This document shows positions 1 to 6,445 of a stretch of DNA of 9,509 nt, piece after piece. The notes under the pieces are model-generated. The model worked only from the letters and a program-made list of their open reading frames with translations, was not told where the DNA came from and made no database searches. A program made the translations under genes and the position numbers. Position 1 is the first letter of the stretch, and each line of letters begins with the position of its first letter. Origin of the DNA: Candidatus Bipolaricaulota bacterium (lineage in GTDB: Bacteria; Bipolaricaulota; Bipolaricaulia; Bipolaricaulales; Bipolaricaulaceae); contig JAGGWU010000078.1 of the NCBI GenBank assembly GCA_021163465.1, forward strand, positions 1 to 9,509, given 5' to 3'.

Positions 1-1187
1 GCCTCCCCCACGCAGAAGGGGGGGAAGTTGTAGTGGAACATGAACCGTTTCAGGCCCTCCTCGATCATGAGGTCGATGATCTGGGCGTCACGGCGGGTGG
101 CCCCCAGGGTGCAGGTCCCCAGGGACTGGGTCTCGCCCCGGGTGAAGAGGGCCGAACCGTGCACCCGGGGGAGAAGCCCCACCTTGACGGACATGGGCCG
201 GATCTCGTCCGGCTTTCTCCCGTCGATCCTGATCCCCTCCTCCAGGACGAGCTTCCGCACGTACTCACGGTAAAGCTCATCGAAGATCTCCCCGGCGAGC
301 TTCTCCACCTCCCCCTGCTCTTCCTCGGGGAACTCGGCGAGGAGGGCTTGGATCGCTTCCTCCTCCAGTTCCTTCGCCAGCCGCTCCCGATCCTTCTTGG
401 AAGGGGCCTCCCGGAGGCGCGGAAGTTTATCCCACACCAGCTCCCGCATCCTCTCCCGGATCCTTTCCTCCTCGGGGGAGGGCTCGGGGACAGGGTGCTT
501 CTCCACCGGGACCTTGGTGGCGAACCGCTCCTGGAGGGCGACGAGCTCCTTTATGACCTCGTGGGCCCGCGCGATGGCCTCCAGGACCTTCTCCTCTGGG
601 ACCTCGCGCATGTGGCCCTCCACCATGGTCACGGTGTTTTTTGTCCCGGCCACGGTGATATCCATATCCCCCTCTTCCAGGACCGCCGCCGGGGGATTGA
701 CGATGATCTCCCCTTCCCGCATGCCCACCTTCACTCCGGCGATGGGGCCTTGGAAGGGGGCCGGGGAGATCATGAGGGCCGCCGAGGCCCCCAGCATCGC
801 CGCCACCTGGGGGGCACAGTCCTTCTCCGCCGAGAGCACGGTGGCGACGATCTGGATCTCCTCCTTGTAGCGCTTGGGGAAAAGCGGCCTTATGGGGCGG
901 TCGATCAGCCGCGCCGCCAGGATGGCTTCATCGGAGGGCTTCCCTTCCCGTTTGAAAAATCCCCCGGGGATCTTGCCGCCGGCGTAGAACTTCTCTTCGA
1001 AGTCCACCCGCAGGGGGAAGTAACCGGGATCCTCCTCCAGGGGTCGTACCACCGCGGTCACCAGTACCTTTGTGTCCCCCCACGTTACCAACACGGCCCC
1101 GTCGGCCTGTTTGGCCATGAGGCCCGTCTCCAAGGTAAGGGTCCTTCCCGCTAACTCTCCTTCTTCAATTACGTACGGACGTTGCAC
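1..1187 (-). CDS. pnp: Polynucleotide phosphorylase, N-terminal 395 residues (cut by left window edge)
   Basis: Polyribonucleotide nucleotidyltransferase is a cytoplasmic phosphorolytic 3'-5' exoribonuclease and part of RNA-degrading assemblies. The frame stays open from a GTG at 1187-1185 to the window edge, giving about 395 of the usual ~700 residues. The first RNase PH domain (about residues 5-140) carries FFKREGKPS near 77-85 and IDRPIRPLF near 95-103. A charged helical linker follows. The second RNase PH domain starts near IRIDGRKPDEIRP (319-331) and contains PRVHGSALFTRGETQSLGT and FHYNFPPFCVGE. These are the classic PNPase blocks. The catalytic aspartates and the KH and S1 RNA-binding domains would lie beyond the edge. 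The GTG was chosen because it gives an N-terminus of normal length (MQRPYVIEEGELAGR) and begins 3 nt after the rpsO stop, with AGAGGTG upstream. The rpsO-pnp order is the common bacterial arrangement. Long plus-strand frames across this region are shadows. Confidence 0.96.
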   Translation of the reverse strand, partial: MQRPYVIEEGELAGRTLTLETGLMAKQADGAVLVTWGDTKVLVTAVVRPLEEDPGYFPLRVDFEEKFYAGGKIPGGFFKREGKPSDEAILAARLIDRPIRPLFPKRYKEEIQIVATVLSAEKDCAPQVAAMLGASAALMISPAPFQGPIAGVKVGMREGEIIVNPPAAVLEEGDMDITVAGTKNTVTMVEGHMREVPEEKVLEAIARAHEVIKELVALQERFATKVPVEKHPVPEPSPEEERIRERMRELVWDKLPRLREAPSKKDRERLAKELEEEAIQALLAEFPEEEQGEVEKLAGEIFDELYREYVRKLVLEEGIRIDGRKPDEIRPMSVKVGLLPRVHGSALFTRGETQSLGTCTLGATRRDAQIIDLMIEEGLKRFMFHYNFPPFCVGE

Positions 1188-1190
1188 CTC

Positions 1191-1463
1191 TTATACACCT
1201 CTTATGCCCAGGCGTTCGATAAGGTCTCTATAGCGCCGGGGGTTCGTCCGCTGGAGGTACCGCAGGAGCCTCCGGCGTCGTCCCACCATCTTGTAGAGGC
1301 CGACCCGGGAGTGGAAATCCTTGCGGTGGACCTTGAGATGCTCGGTAAGTTGCCTTATCCGCTCGGTGAGCAGGGCTACCTGCACCTCCACCGAACCGGT
1401 ATCGCCGGGATGTTTGGCAAACTGATCTATGATCTCCTTCTTCTTGTCCTGGGCAAGCGCCAT
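1191..1463 (-). CDS. rpsO: 30S ribosomal protein S15
   Basis: S15 is a primary 16S rRNA-binding protein of the 30S platform. The 90-aa product has normal family length and the family's signature blocks: MALAQDKKKEIIDQF at the N-terminus, GDTGSVEVQVALLTERI, LTEHLKVHRKDFHSRVGL, and GRRRRLLRYLQRTNPRRY near the C-terminus. The ATG at 1463-1461 is preferred over the in-frame GTG two codons earlier, because that GTG lies inside the ribosome-binding site (GGAGGTG, 4 nt before the ATG) and S15 proteins typically begin MAL/MSL. The gene sits 17 nt after the amidohydrolase stop and 3 nt before pnp, so it is probably co-transcribed with both. There is little room for the long autoregulatory mRNA leader described for rpsO in E. 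coli and Geobacillus, unless such a structure uses the end of the preceding gene. Confidence 0.97.
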   Translation of the reverse strand: MALAQDKKKEIIDQFAKHPGDTGSVEVQVALLTERIRQLTEHLKVHRKDFHSRVGLYKMVGRRRRLLRYLQRTNPRRYRDLIERLGIRGV

Positions 1464-1480
1464 AGACACCTCCAGAAGCT

Positions 1481-2764
1481 TCAGCGGAATTTCCGAGCCA
1501 ACTCCCGACAGCGGGCCACGATCTTTTCTTCGTCTAAGGTTTGGAGTTCACGGCCCTCCATCAGGATCTCGCCCCCGACCATGACCATCTCCACGTCGGC
1601 TCCGCAGGCAGTATACACGAGATCCGCCAGCGGATCATGTCCCGGCGCGAAGTGGGCCGCCCCCAGATCCAAGAGGACGCAGTCCGCGAGATGCCCCTCC
1701 TCGATGGCCCCAAGGTCCTTGGCCCAGCCCAGGGCGGCGGCCCCCCGTTGGGTGGCGCTCTTCAGGGCCTCGGGGGCGGGCATGGCGCGGGGATCCTCGG
1801 CCCGGACCTTGGCCAGCAACGCCGCCAAGCGCATCTCCCTCACCATATCCAAGGTATTGTTGGAGGCGGCACCGTCAGTGCCGATGGCCACGTTCACCCC
1901 GCCCTTGACCATGGCCCAAACGGGGGCGATGCCGCTTGCGAGCTTGAGGTTGGAGCTCGGGCAGTGGGCCACGGAGACGTTGTGGGCAGCCAGGATATCG
2001 ATGTCCTTTTCCGTGACCCACACGCAGTGGGCCGCGATCACCGGCACCGCGAACGCCCCCAGCTCCTCCAGCCATTGTACCGGCCCCTTCCCATAGGCCT
2101 CCCGGTGGGCCTCCACCTCGTGCCTGGTCTCACAAAGGTGGGTGTGAAGGGGCAGCTTCAGTTCCTTGGCCAGCCGCACGGCCTCCTTCCATACCTCGGG
2201 GCCACAGGTATAAGGAGCGTGGGGCGAAAGGGCACAGCGGATCCGGCCTTCCGCGGCACCGTTCCATTCCCGGGCGAAGGCCTCGGCCTTTTTCAGCTCG
2301 GGCTCTATTCGGTCCGGGGTAGGAGCGATGATACCGTAGGAAAGGAGGGCCCTGAGCCCCGCTTCCTCCACCGCCTTCCCTACCTCCTCCATGAAGAAGT
2401 ACATGTCGGCAAAGGCGGTGGTCCCGGTGCGGATCATCTCCACGAGGCCCAATAGGGCGAACCAGTAAACGACCTCCGGGGTGAGCTTGCGTTCGGCGGG
2501 CCAGATCCGCTCCTCCAGCCATTCCCGCAGGGCTAGATCCTCGGCGAGGCCCCGGAAGAGGGTCATGGGGAGGTGGGTGTGGGCATTGACGAAGCCGGGG
2601 ACGAGGAGTTTCCCTTCCCCCTCGATCACCCGGTCGAACTCGCCCCCAGCCTCCCCCGTGGGGAAGACCCCAGCGAAACGCTTCCCCTCTACAACCACAT
2701 CGGCGGAAAGGACGCCCTCTTCCGGTTTGGGGACCACCGCGGCCCCTCTGATCAAGATGCGCAT
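1481..2764 (-). CDS. mtaD: Amidohydrolase of the 5-methylthioadenosine/S-adenosylhomocysteine deaminase type
   Basis: This is a 427-aa cytoplasmic metal-dependent hydrolase of the amidohydrolase superfamily (ATZ/TRZ group). Family members deaminate SAH or MTA to the inosine analogues. Visible metal and substrate motifs are PGFVNAHTHLPM (H62, H64), LPLHTHLCETRHEV (H209, and E212 in the substrate-binding position), PVIAAHCVWVT (H246), SVAHCPSSNLKLASGIAPV and VAIGTDGAASNNTLDM (D297). The order and spacing match the Thermotoga TM0936-type deaminases. The ATG at 2764 is used; the frame extends 72 codons further upstream, but that stretch has no sensible protein composition and crosses an unrelated region. 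A TATACT -10 box lies 7 nt before the ATG and no Shine-Dalgarno is evident. It is the first gene of a probable operon with rpsO and pnp. The exact substrate cannot be told from sequence: related enzymes act on adenosine derivatives, guanine or chlorinated triazines. Confidence 0.88.
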   Translation of the reverse strand: MRILIRGAAVVPKPEEGVLSADVVVEGKRFAGVFPTGEAGGEFDRVIEGEGKLLVPGFVNAHTHLPMTLFRGLAEDLALREWLEERIWPAERKLTPEVVYWFALLGLVEMIRTGTTAFADMYFFMEEVGKAVEEAGLRALLSYGIIAPTPDRIEPELKKAEAFAREWNGAAEGRIRCALSPHAPYTCGPEVWKEAVRLAKELKLPLHTHLCETRHEVEAHREAYGKGPVQWLEELGAFAVPVIAAHCVWVTEKDIDILAAHNVSVAHCPSSNLKLASGIAPVWAMVKGGVNVAIGTDGAASNNTLDMVREMRLAALLAKVRAEDPRAMPAPEALKSATQRGAAALGWAKDLGAIEEGHLADCVLLDLGAAHFAPGHDPLADLVYTACGADVEMVMVGGEILMEGRELQTLDEEKIVARCRELARKFR

Positions 2765-2777
2765 ATTCCCCAGTATA
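2765..2777 (-). promoter_or_regulatory. Candidate -10 box giving a leaderless amidohydrolase transcript
   Basis: On the minus strand, TATACT (2777-2772) ends 7 nt before the ATG at 2764, so transcription would begin at or next to the start codon. No convincing -35 box is seen at 17-18 nt; that position is a T-run. The call rests on the -10 match and the missing Shine-Dalgarno. Confidence 0.35.
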
Positions 2778-2835
2778 GCCAGGAGGTTCCGCAGAAAAAA
2801 ATTGTGCGCGTAGGTGGACCGACATGGTGATTTAC

Positions 2836-3010
2836 CCTGCCACAACTTCATTCCCTGGCCGTCCGGGAGGGCAAAGTGGTGCTGAGGTTCAAGATCGTGG
2901 AGGTTTACCGGAAGTGCGGGGCATCCGGGAAGATGGCCCGGAGATCCTCGATCTCCCGCAACACCATGCACAATCGCCACCGGGAGGCCCTGGGCCTCCT
3001 GGGGGACGGT
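2836..3010 (+). pseudogene. Fragment of a helix-turn-helix transposase N-terminus (IS481/IS3/IS630-like)
   Basis: In the frame of position 2876 the translation runs LHSLAVREGKVVLRFKIVEV, then YRKCGASGKMARRSSISRNT. This resembles the HTH domain that opens many IS481-, IS3- and IS630-type transposases (consensus like KIVELYRKGGSVSKTARRFGISRNTV). The match stops soon after SRNTM, at about 2965, and the frame continues with low-complexity, unrelated residues. No DDE catalytic part is seen downstream, and no ribosome-binding site or start codon was found that would make a gene. It lies between the amidohydrolase and the wrecked GH57 gene, on the opposite strand to both. I read it as an insertion remnant that lost most of its length. 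The family is not assignable from so short a piece, and a small regulator fragment is the alternative. Confidence 0.42.
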
Positions 3011-3317
3011 CCGTTACATCCTGCGCCGCCTTTCCGGGGAGGGACACCACCGACACGGGACGTGGAGTTCGGGATGGTAACCTTCAGCACCTCGCGAAGC
3101 CGAAAGGGGCCCTTTGGGACGAGGATCCGCCGGGTATCAAGGAGGAAGGGAAGGATGGGACGATCCCCTCGGATCGACGACGAGCGGACCCAGCGCCGAG
3201 GAACCGGTGGAGCGGAAGCTTCTCACGAAGGGGGCGGGAGCTTTGCAGTTTGCGGAAGGTGACGCTGGGGACCGGCGGTGGGACAGATGAAGGCGCTTGG
3301 GGTAGGTTCTTCTCCGG
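3011..3317. other. Stretch with no recognisable gene
   Basis: Six frames were read here. Several are open, but they have shadow-like composition (runs of Arg, Ser, Pro and Gly) and no family motif. One minus-strand frame contains LLDTRRILVPKGPFRLREVL, near 3145-3085, which looks more protein-like and could be debris of a lost enzyme. Since it lies downstream of the GH57 remnant, the stretch may be decayed GH57 or glycosidase sequence mixed with transposase debris. No terminator hairpin was found. Confidence 0.4.
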
Positions 3318-3660
3318 ATCCATCTTGAGGTGGTTGTCCAACTCCCCGATGTATCGGTACAGGACACTTTTTCGCGCTCTGCAGGGGTGATCTCGGCGTA
3401 ATCCAAGAGCTGCTTGAGGAGGCTCGGTTGCAGGTCATATGTGACGTGAATCCCAGGGAACTCGAGGAGGATCCGAGGGGAATCTATATACTCCTGGACG
3501 GCATGCACCCACACCCAGGGGAGCTCGTACTCCCCTGTTAGGCGGTTCCAGTAGAGGGGTCAGTGCTGGTGCCGGACGATGCCAGGTTCAACGGATCCTT
3601 GGTCCATGCTCCCATGGCGAGGGCCGGAACGAGCACGACCCAAACGGTCACCCGCTACAT
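3318..3660 (-). pseudogene. Wrecked N-terminus of a secreted GH57 glycosidase
   Basis: GH57 enzymes are retaining alpha-glucan-active glycosidases (amylase, amylopullulanase, branching enzyme), common in thermophiles. The gene opens with ATG at 3660, six bases after the stop of the upstream glycosidase and 8 nt after GGAGGT (3674-3669). Its second codon is TAG (3657-3655). The following residues RVTVWVVLVPALAMG look like an export signal, then AWTKDPLNL. A frame change near 3575-3583 leads to IVRHQH, then TGA (3562-3560) in place of the residue after HQH, then PLYWNRLTGEYELPWVWVHA. This is the GH57 HQHQPLY motif and the start of its barrel. It continues VQEYIDSPRILLEFPG and VTYDLQPSLLKQLLDYAEIT. 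A second shift at an A-run (3372-3368 on the plus strand reads TTTTT) gives LYRYIGELDNHLK, after which GH57 likeness ends. The catalytic Glu and Asp are absent. At least four lesions make function very unlikely. Confidence 0.78.
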
Positions 3661-3666
3661 CCGCGA

Positions 3667-5769
3667 TCACCTCCACAGTCGTACTGTGCTCCCCGGGGAG
3701 AGCCTCACCCGAAGGAGCGTGTCCTCCCGCCGCTTCTCCAGTAGCCGGCCGCCCAGGAACTCGAAATGCGGATCTCGCTTACCGTAAAAGGCGATCTCTC
3801 CCCCTTGCGGCGCCATGATCCACAGGCCCCCGTCGCCCCGGAGTTCGAGACCGGCGTGGATTGGGAGGAGCTTTCCGAGATGGCCTATGAAGAAAATGCC
3901 TCGTACCTCGGGCACAAGCAGGAAGATCCGCGTCCCCCGGGGCGGCACTGAGGCCTTCCCCTCCACTGCCCTTCCCCCGCGGATGTCCCAAGCGAGGAAG
4001 TCACGATCCCCGGGGTGCTCCAGCCGCACCTTGGCCTCGTCCTCCCCGGTGTTCAGGGCCACGAGGTACCCCCAGGGGATGCCATCGAGGTCCACTTCGC
4101 TCCAGAAGAGCTTCACGTCCCCCTCCAGCGTCTCCATCAGGGGGAGCGGAGGAGTCGTCGGTCGCAGGAGGTTCCCTTGCTCGTCCAAGAGGCGTTTCAG
4201 GAGGTCCCATTCGATCAAGTCGGGCCGGTCCCCGATCCCCACCGGGCCCATGGATAGGAGCCGCAGGATCGCTTCCCCATCCGGGTCCACGCCCCCGAGC
4301 CCCGGATGCTCCCGTGTTAGGAAAAGATCTTGAAAAGGTCTTATTCCCAGGGTCCAGTAAAGGCCCCCCACCCCCAGGTTCTGGAGGCGGTAGTCCACGG
4401 GGGCCACATGGGCCTGGAGCATTTCCCGATGGCCCCGGCGCGCTGCCTCCTCCAAGGCTTCCCGCATAAGGAAAAGGTAGTCGGTGTATGAGCGCGCGGC
4501 GATCACGTTGGGATGCGCGGTGGAGGCGAGGATCATCCCCGCAGTCTGCATGCACAAAATCACCGGGAGGCCCTCGTCCGCGAAGGCCTTGAGCATCCCC
4601 GCGAACCACCGTTCGGCCGCCTCGGGGTCCTCCCGGAGCCCCCGTACGAGGAACTGCTGTGTCCGGAGCCAGTCGTGCCAGGCAGCGATGGCCCCGTGGT
4701 GCCGGAGCTCTTCGGCGATCTCCTCGTATACCGTCGGATCTCCAGGCCGCGTCCCGTATTCGTTCTCCTCCGAGAGGGCAGAAAGGTGAAGGACATAGGG
4801 AATCCCGGTCTCCTCCTGCAACCTCCTCAGCCCCGTGGGATACTTGGCCGGATCGGGCTGATATCGGATGGCCTTACCGATGGTGCCAAACCGATACCAG
4901 AGGTCCAGGCCGAAATAACCCAGGGGAACGTCCCGGTCTCGGAAGGCCCGCGCCAGCTCCCGCAGCGCCCCCTCATTCAGCGGATGCAAAAGCTCGGTGT
5001 AATAGCTCCCGTAAGCGTTCCACCAACCCAAGCGGTTCAGCACGGGGTGTTCCGTGGTACGTGACGCGTGGGGGGAAAGGAGCTCAGCGAGCCTCCGCAA
5101 TGCGGAGAGGGGATCAGGAGAAGCCGCGAGCCAGGTGCGCAGATTGAAGCCCCGGGGCAGGACGTGCACTGCGCCATGGAGCCCCCGGGCGAACCCCCTT
5201 TCCGCTCGCACCAGGGGGCTGGTGAGGAAGTAATTCCCCGGGGCCACGGCGAGGGCCATCCCCTCATCCCAAAGGACGAGGGGTGCAAAGGCCTCCTTCG
5301 GGAATTCCCTCGCTCCCCGGCCCCACCGGAGCTCCGGCCAATATCCCCCGGGGTACCGCTCCTCCGGCCCCCCGAGCCCGAAGGTGAGGGCAAGATATCG
5401 CAGGTTCCCGGGGACCCGGAAGCCCGGGGCGTGGAGGCCCGGGGCGGTGAAGGAGTCCGCGGAACCCAGGAAGTCGATGTCCCGAAGCGCCTCGAACTCG
5501 ATGAGGGCTGCATCCGAATACACCTTGATCCTGAGCTCGGCCAGGGGCTCCCCGGCCAAAAGGAAGGACCGACGCCAGCGCTTGTATCTACCCATTCCGT
5601 CGGCCCCGCCCTCGATTTCCCAAGCCGTACCCCGGAGTTCGTCCCCCTCCCTCAGGGGGCCGGCCACGGTGGCGAACTGGATCCAGGGGTCATAAAGGAA
5701 GACCTCACCGCCGGCCAGGATCACCAGCCGGTCCGTCTCATCCAACCGTATCCTGAGCATCCCGTTCAT
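3667..5769 (-). CDS. Putative glycoside hydrolase of the alpha-galactosidase / raffinose-synthase type (GH36-like, clan GH-D)
   Basis: This is a 700-aa protein with no signal peptide, so probably cytoplasmic. Residues 1-235 look like a beta-sandwich with many strands and aromatics. A TIM-barrel region follows: RLGWWNAYGSYYTELL (247-261), in the place of the WCTWDAFY motif of raffinose synthases, and VPLGYFGLDLWYRFG (281-295), in the place of their VIIDDGWQ strand, with D289 a nucleophile-region candidate. Near 505-535, LLSMGPVGIGDRPDLIEWDLL and KRLLDEQGNLLRP closely parallel the GGPVYVSDKPG...LLKRLVLPDGSILR block of Sip1/raffinose-synthase proteins. The rest is a beta-rich C-terminal domain. 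The ATG at 5769 overlaps the regulator's TGA (ATGA), indicating translational coupling. The GH57 remnant follows 6 nt after the stop. The likely role is hydrolysis or transfer of alpha-galactosyl-type sugars, but substrate and exact family are uncertain. Other clan members or a new family are possible. Confidence 0.62.
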   Translation of the reverse strand: MNGMLRIRLDETDRLVILAGGEVFLYDPWIQFATVAGPLREGDELRGTAWEIEGGADGMGRYKRWRRSFLLAGEPLAELRIKVYSDAALIEFEALRDIDFLGSADSFTAPGLHAPGFRVPGNLRYLALTFGLGGPEERYPGGYWPELRWGRGAREFPKEAFAPLVLWDEGMALAVAPGNYFLTSPLVRAERGFARGLHGAVHVLPRGFNLRTWLAASPDPLSALRRLAELLSPHASRTTEHPVLNRLGWWNAYGSYYTELLHPLNEGALRELARAFRDRDVPLGYFGLDLWYRFGTIGKAIRYQPDPAKYPTGLRRLQEETGIPYVLHLSALSEENEYGTRPGDPTVYEEIAEELRHHGAIAAWHDWLRTQQFLVRGLREDPEAAERWFAGMLKAFADEGLPVILCMQTAGMILASTAHPNVIAARSYTDYLFLMREALEEAARRGHREMLQAHVAPVDYRLQNLGVGGLYWTLGIRPFQDLFLTREHPGLGGVDPDGEAILRLLSMGPVGIGDRPDLIEWDLLKRLLDEQGNLLRPTTPPLPLMETLEGDVKLFWSEVDLDGIPWGYLVALNTGEDEAKVRLEHPGDRDFLAWDIRGGRAVEGKASVPPRGTRIFLLVPEVRGIFFIGHLGKLLPIHAGLELRGDGGLWIMAPQGGEIAFYGKRDPHFEFLGGRLLEKRREDTLLRVRLSPGSTVRLWR

Positions 5770-6110
5770 CCCAGGCGAACCGCGAAAAAGCCCTCCACCA
5801 GGAACCCCTCTTCCCCGGTTGCGCCCGCAGGGCCCGCCCCCCTATCAGCACCGGGGACCCCGGGAGTCGAAAGGGAGAGAAGGACGGGAGGACGGCCACT
5901 TGGTGCCCGGATCTTTCCCGGCTCCCACACCAGCCCTTCGGCAATGAGCTCGGCGGAGAGACGAGAAAGGACGGATGGAGCAAGGCCGGTAAGGCGGGAA
6001 AGGTCGGCCCGGGACAAGGGACCTTTGTGGCGGAAGAGGTTGACGATCAGGGCCCGGTTGTGTCGGCGCAAGAGGTTGTTGTTTCCCTTTCGCGTCCCGT
6101 TTATTTCCAT
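5766..6110 (-). CDS. ROK-family (NagC/XylR-like) transcriptional regulator reduced to its winged-helix domain
   Basis: This is a 114-aa protein. Residues 8-55 (GNNNLLRRHNRALIVNLFRH, then KGPLSRADLSRLTGLAPSVL) form the winged HTH typical of ROK repressors, followed by SRLSAELIAEGLVWEPG and SGRPPVLLSL. That last block is the wing and the linker into the sugar-kinase-like domain. Full ROK regulators have 380-400 residues; here about 33 unrelated-looking residues follow and the gene stops at GFFAVRLG. The DGxGxG ATP-type motif, the sugar-binding region and the Cys-rich zinc motif of ROK proteins are absent. The stop overlaps the glycosidase start by ATGA. The ATG at 6110 was chosen because it starts just before the conserved GNNN block and lies 10 nt after a TACAAT box; no Shine-Dalgarno is visible. 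It may still bind DNA but could not sense sugar through the usual domain. It could equally be a decayed gene. Confidence 0.72.
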   Translation of the reverse strand: MEINGTRKGNNNLLRRHNRALIVNLFRHKGPLSRADLSRLTGLAPSVLSRLSAELIAEGLVWEPGKIRAPSGRPPVLLSLSTPGVPGADRGAGPAGATGEEGFLVEGFFAVRLG

Positions 6111-6120
6111 CCATGAAAAA

Positions 6121-6150
6121 ATTGTAGGTCGTGCACGAATTTCTCGCCAA
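6121..6150 (-). promoter_or_regulatory. Promoter of the ROK-regulator/glycosidase operon
   Basis: On the minus strand, TTGGCG (6150-6145) and TACAAT (6126-6121) are separated by 18 nt. The ATG lies 10 nt after the -10 box, so the transcript would have almost no leader, which agrees with the missing Shine-Dalgarno. The spacer contains one copy of a 10-bp repeat, CACGAATTTC (plus-strand 6134-6143), that recurs at 6317-6326. Confidence 0.5.
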
Positions 6151-6407
6151 GTCCCGTATCTGAGCTTCGGGCACGGATCGAGACAGGAGAGGGGTCGGAC
6201 CGTTCCGCGAGCTCGCACACATCTTCGTAGCCCACCTTCACCAAGTCTCAACAAAATGCACAGACCTGAACGAAGTGCGTACATCTAGGGCCATATAGAC
6301 CCAGGCTTTCTCCTTACACGAATTTCCGGAAACCCAGGCTGAGTTCTGCCCCTATAGCTGTTCGCCACAGAAGGGGGAACCCCTCTTAGCAGGACCTCGA
6401 CCAGCGT

Positions 6408-6437
6408 TTGCGTTGCGGGCAAAAAGCGGGGTAATCT
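6408..6437 (+). promoter_or_regulatory. Candidate promoter of the thioredoxin-like/ferritin-like operon
   Basis: TTGCGT (6408-6413) and TAATCT (6432-6437) are separated by 18 nt, and the ATG follows 8 nt after the -10 box. The sequence just before the ATG (AAAAGACC) has no Shine-Dalgarno, so a leaderless transcript is likely. Both hexamers are weak matches to consensus. Confidence 0.35.
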
Positions 6438-6445
6438 AAAAGACC

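Larger units (their letters stand above)
6111..6445. other. Divergent intergenic regulatory region
   Basis: These 335 bp between the minus-strand ROK regulator and the plus-strand thioredoxin-like gene hold no convincing gene in any frame. They contain outward-facing promoters at each end, the 10-bp direct repeat CACGAATTTC (6134-6143 and 6317-6326), the perfect 10-bp palindrome TTTCCGGAAA (6323-6332), a 9-bp direct repeat ACCCAGGCT (6299-6307 and 6332-6340), and a GC-rich inverted repeat around 6371-6391 (GGGG AA CCCC core) without a T-tail. Confidence 0.5.

Noticed and set aside
33..1154. Long plus-strand frame of 373 codons
   Set aside because: Antisense shadow of pnp. Its composition is Gly/His/Leu/Pro/Arg-rich, while the minus strand encodes unmistakable PNPase motifs.
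1541..2455. Plus-strand frame of 304 codons
   Set aside because: Shadow of the amidohydrolase; no protein family resemblance.
2765..2980. 72-codon upstream extension of the amidohydrolase frame
   Set aside because: Family members start near MRILIRGA. The extension is atypical in composition, and a -10 box lies just before the ATG at 2764.
2824..3390. Plus-strand frame of 188 codons
   Set aside because: Low-complexity translation without motif. The neighbouring frame holds the HTH fragment, and the minus strand holds the GH57 remnant.
5068..6288. Plus-strand frame of 406 codons
   Set aside because: Shadow opposite the glycosidase and ROK regulator; Pro/Gly/Arg-rich with no family features.
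6371..6391. GGGG/CCCC inverted repeat as a terminator
   Set aside because: No T-tract on either strand and no gene ends nearby; too short to call.
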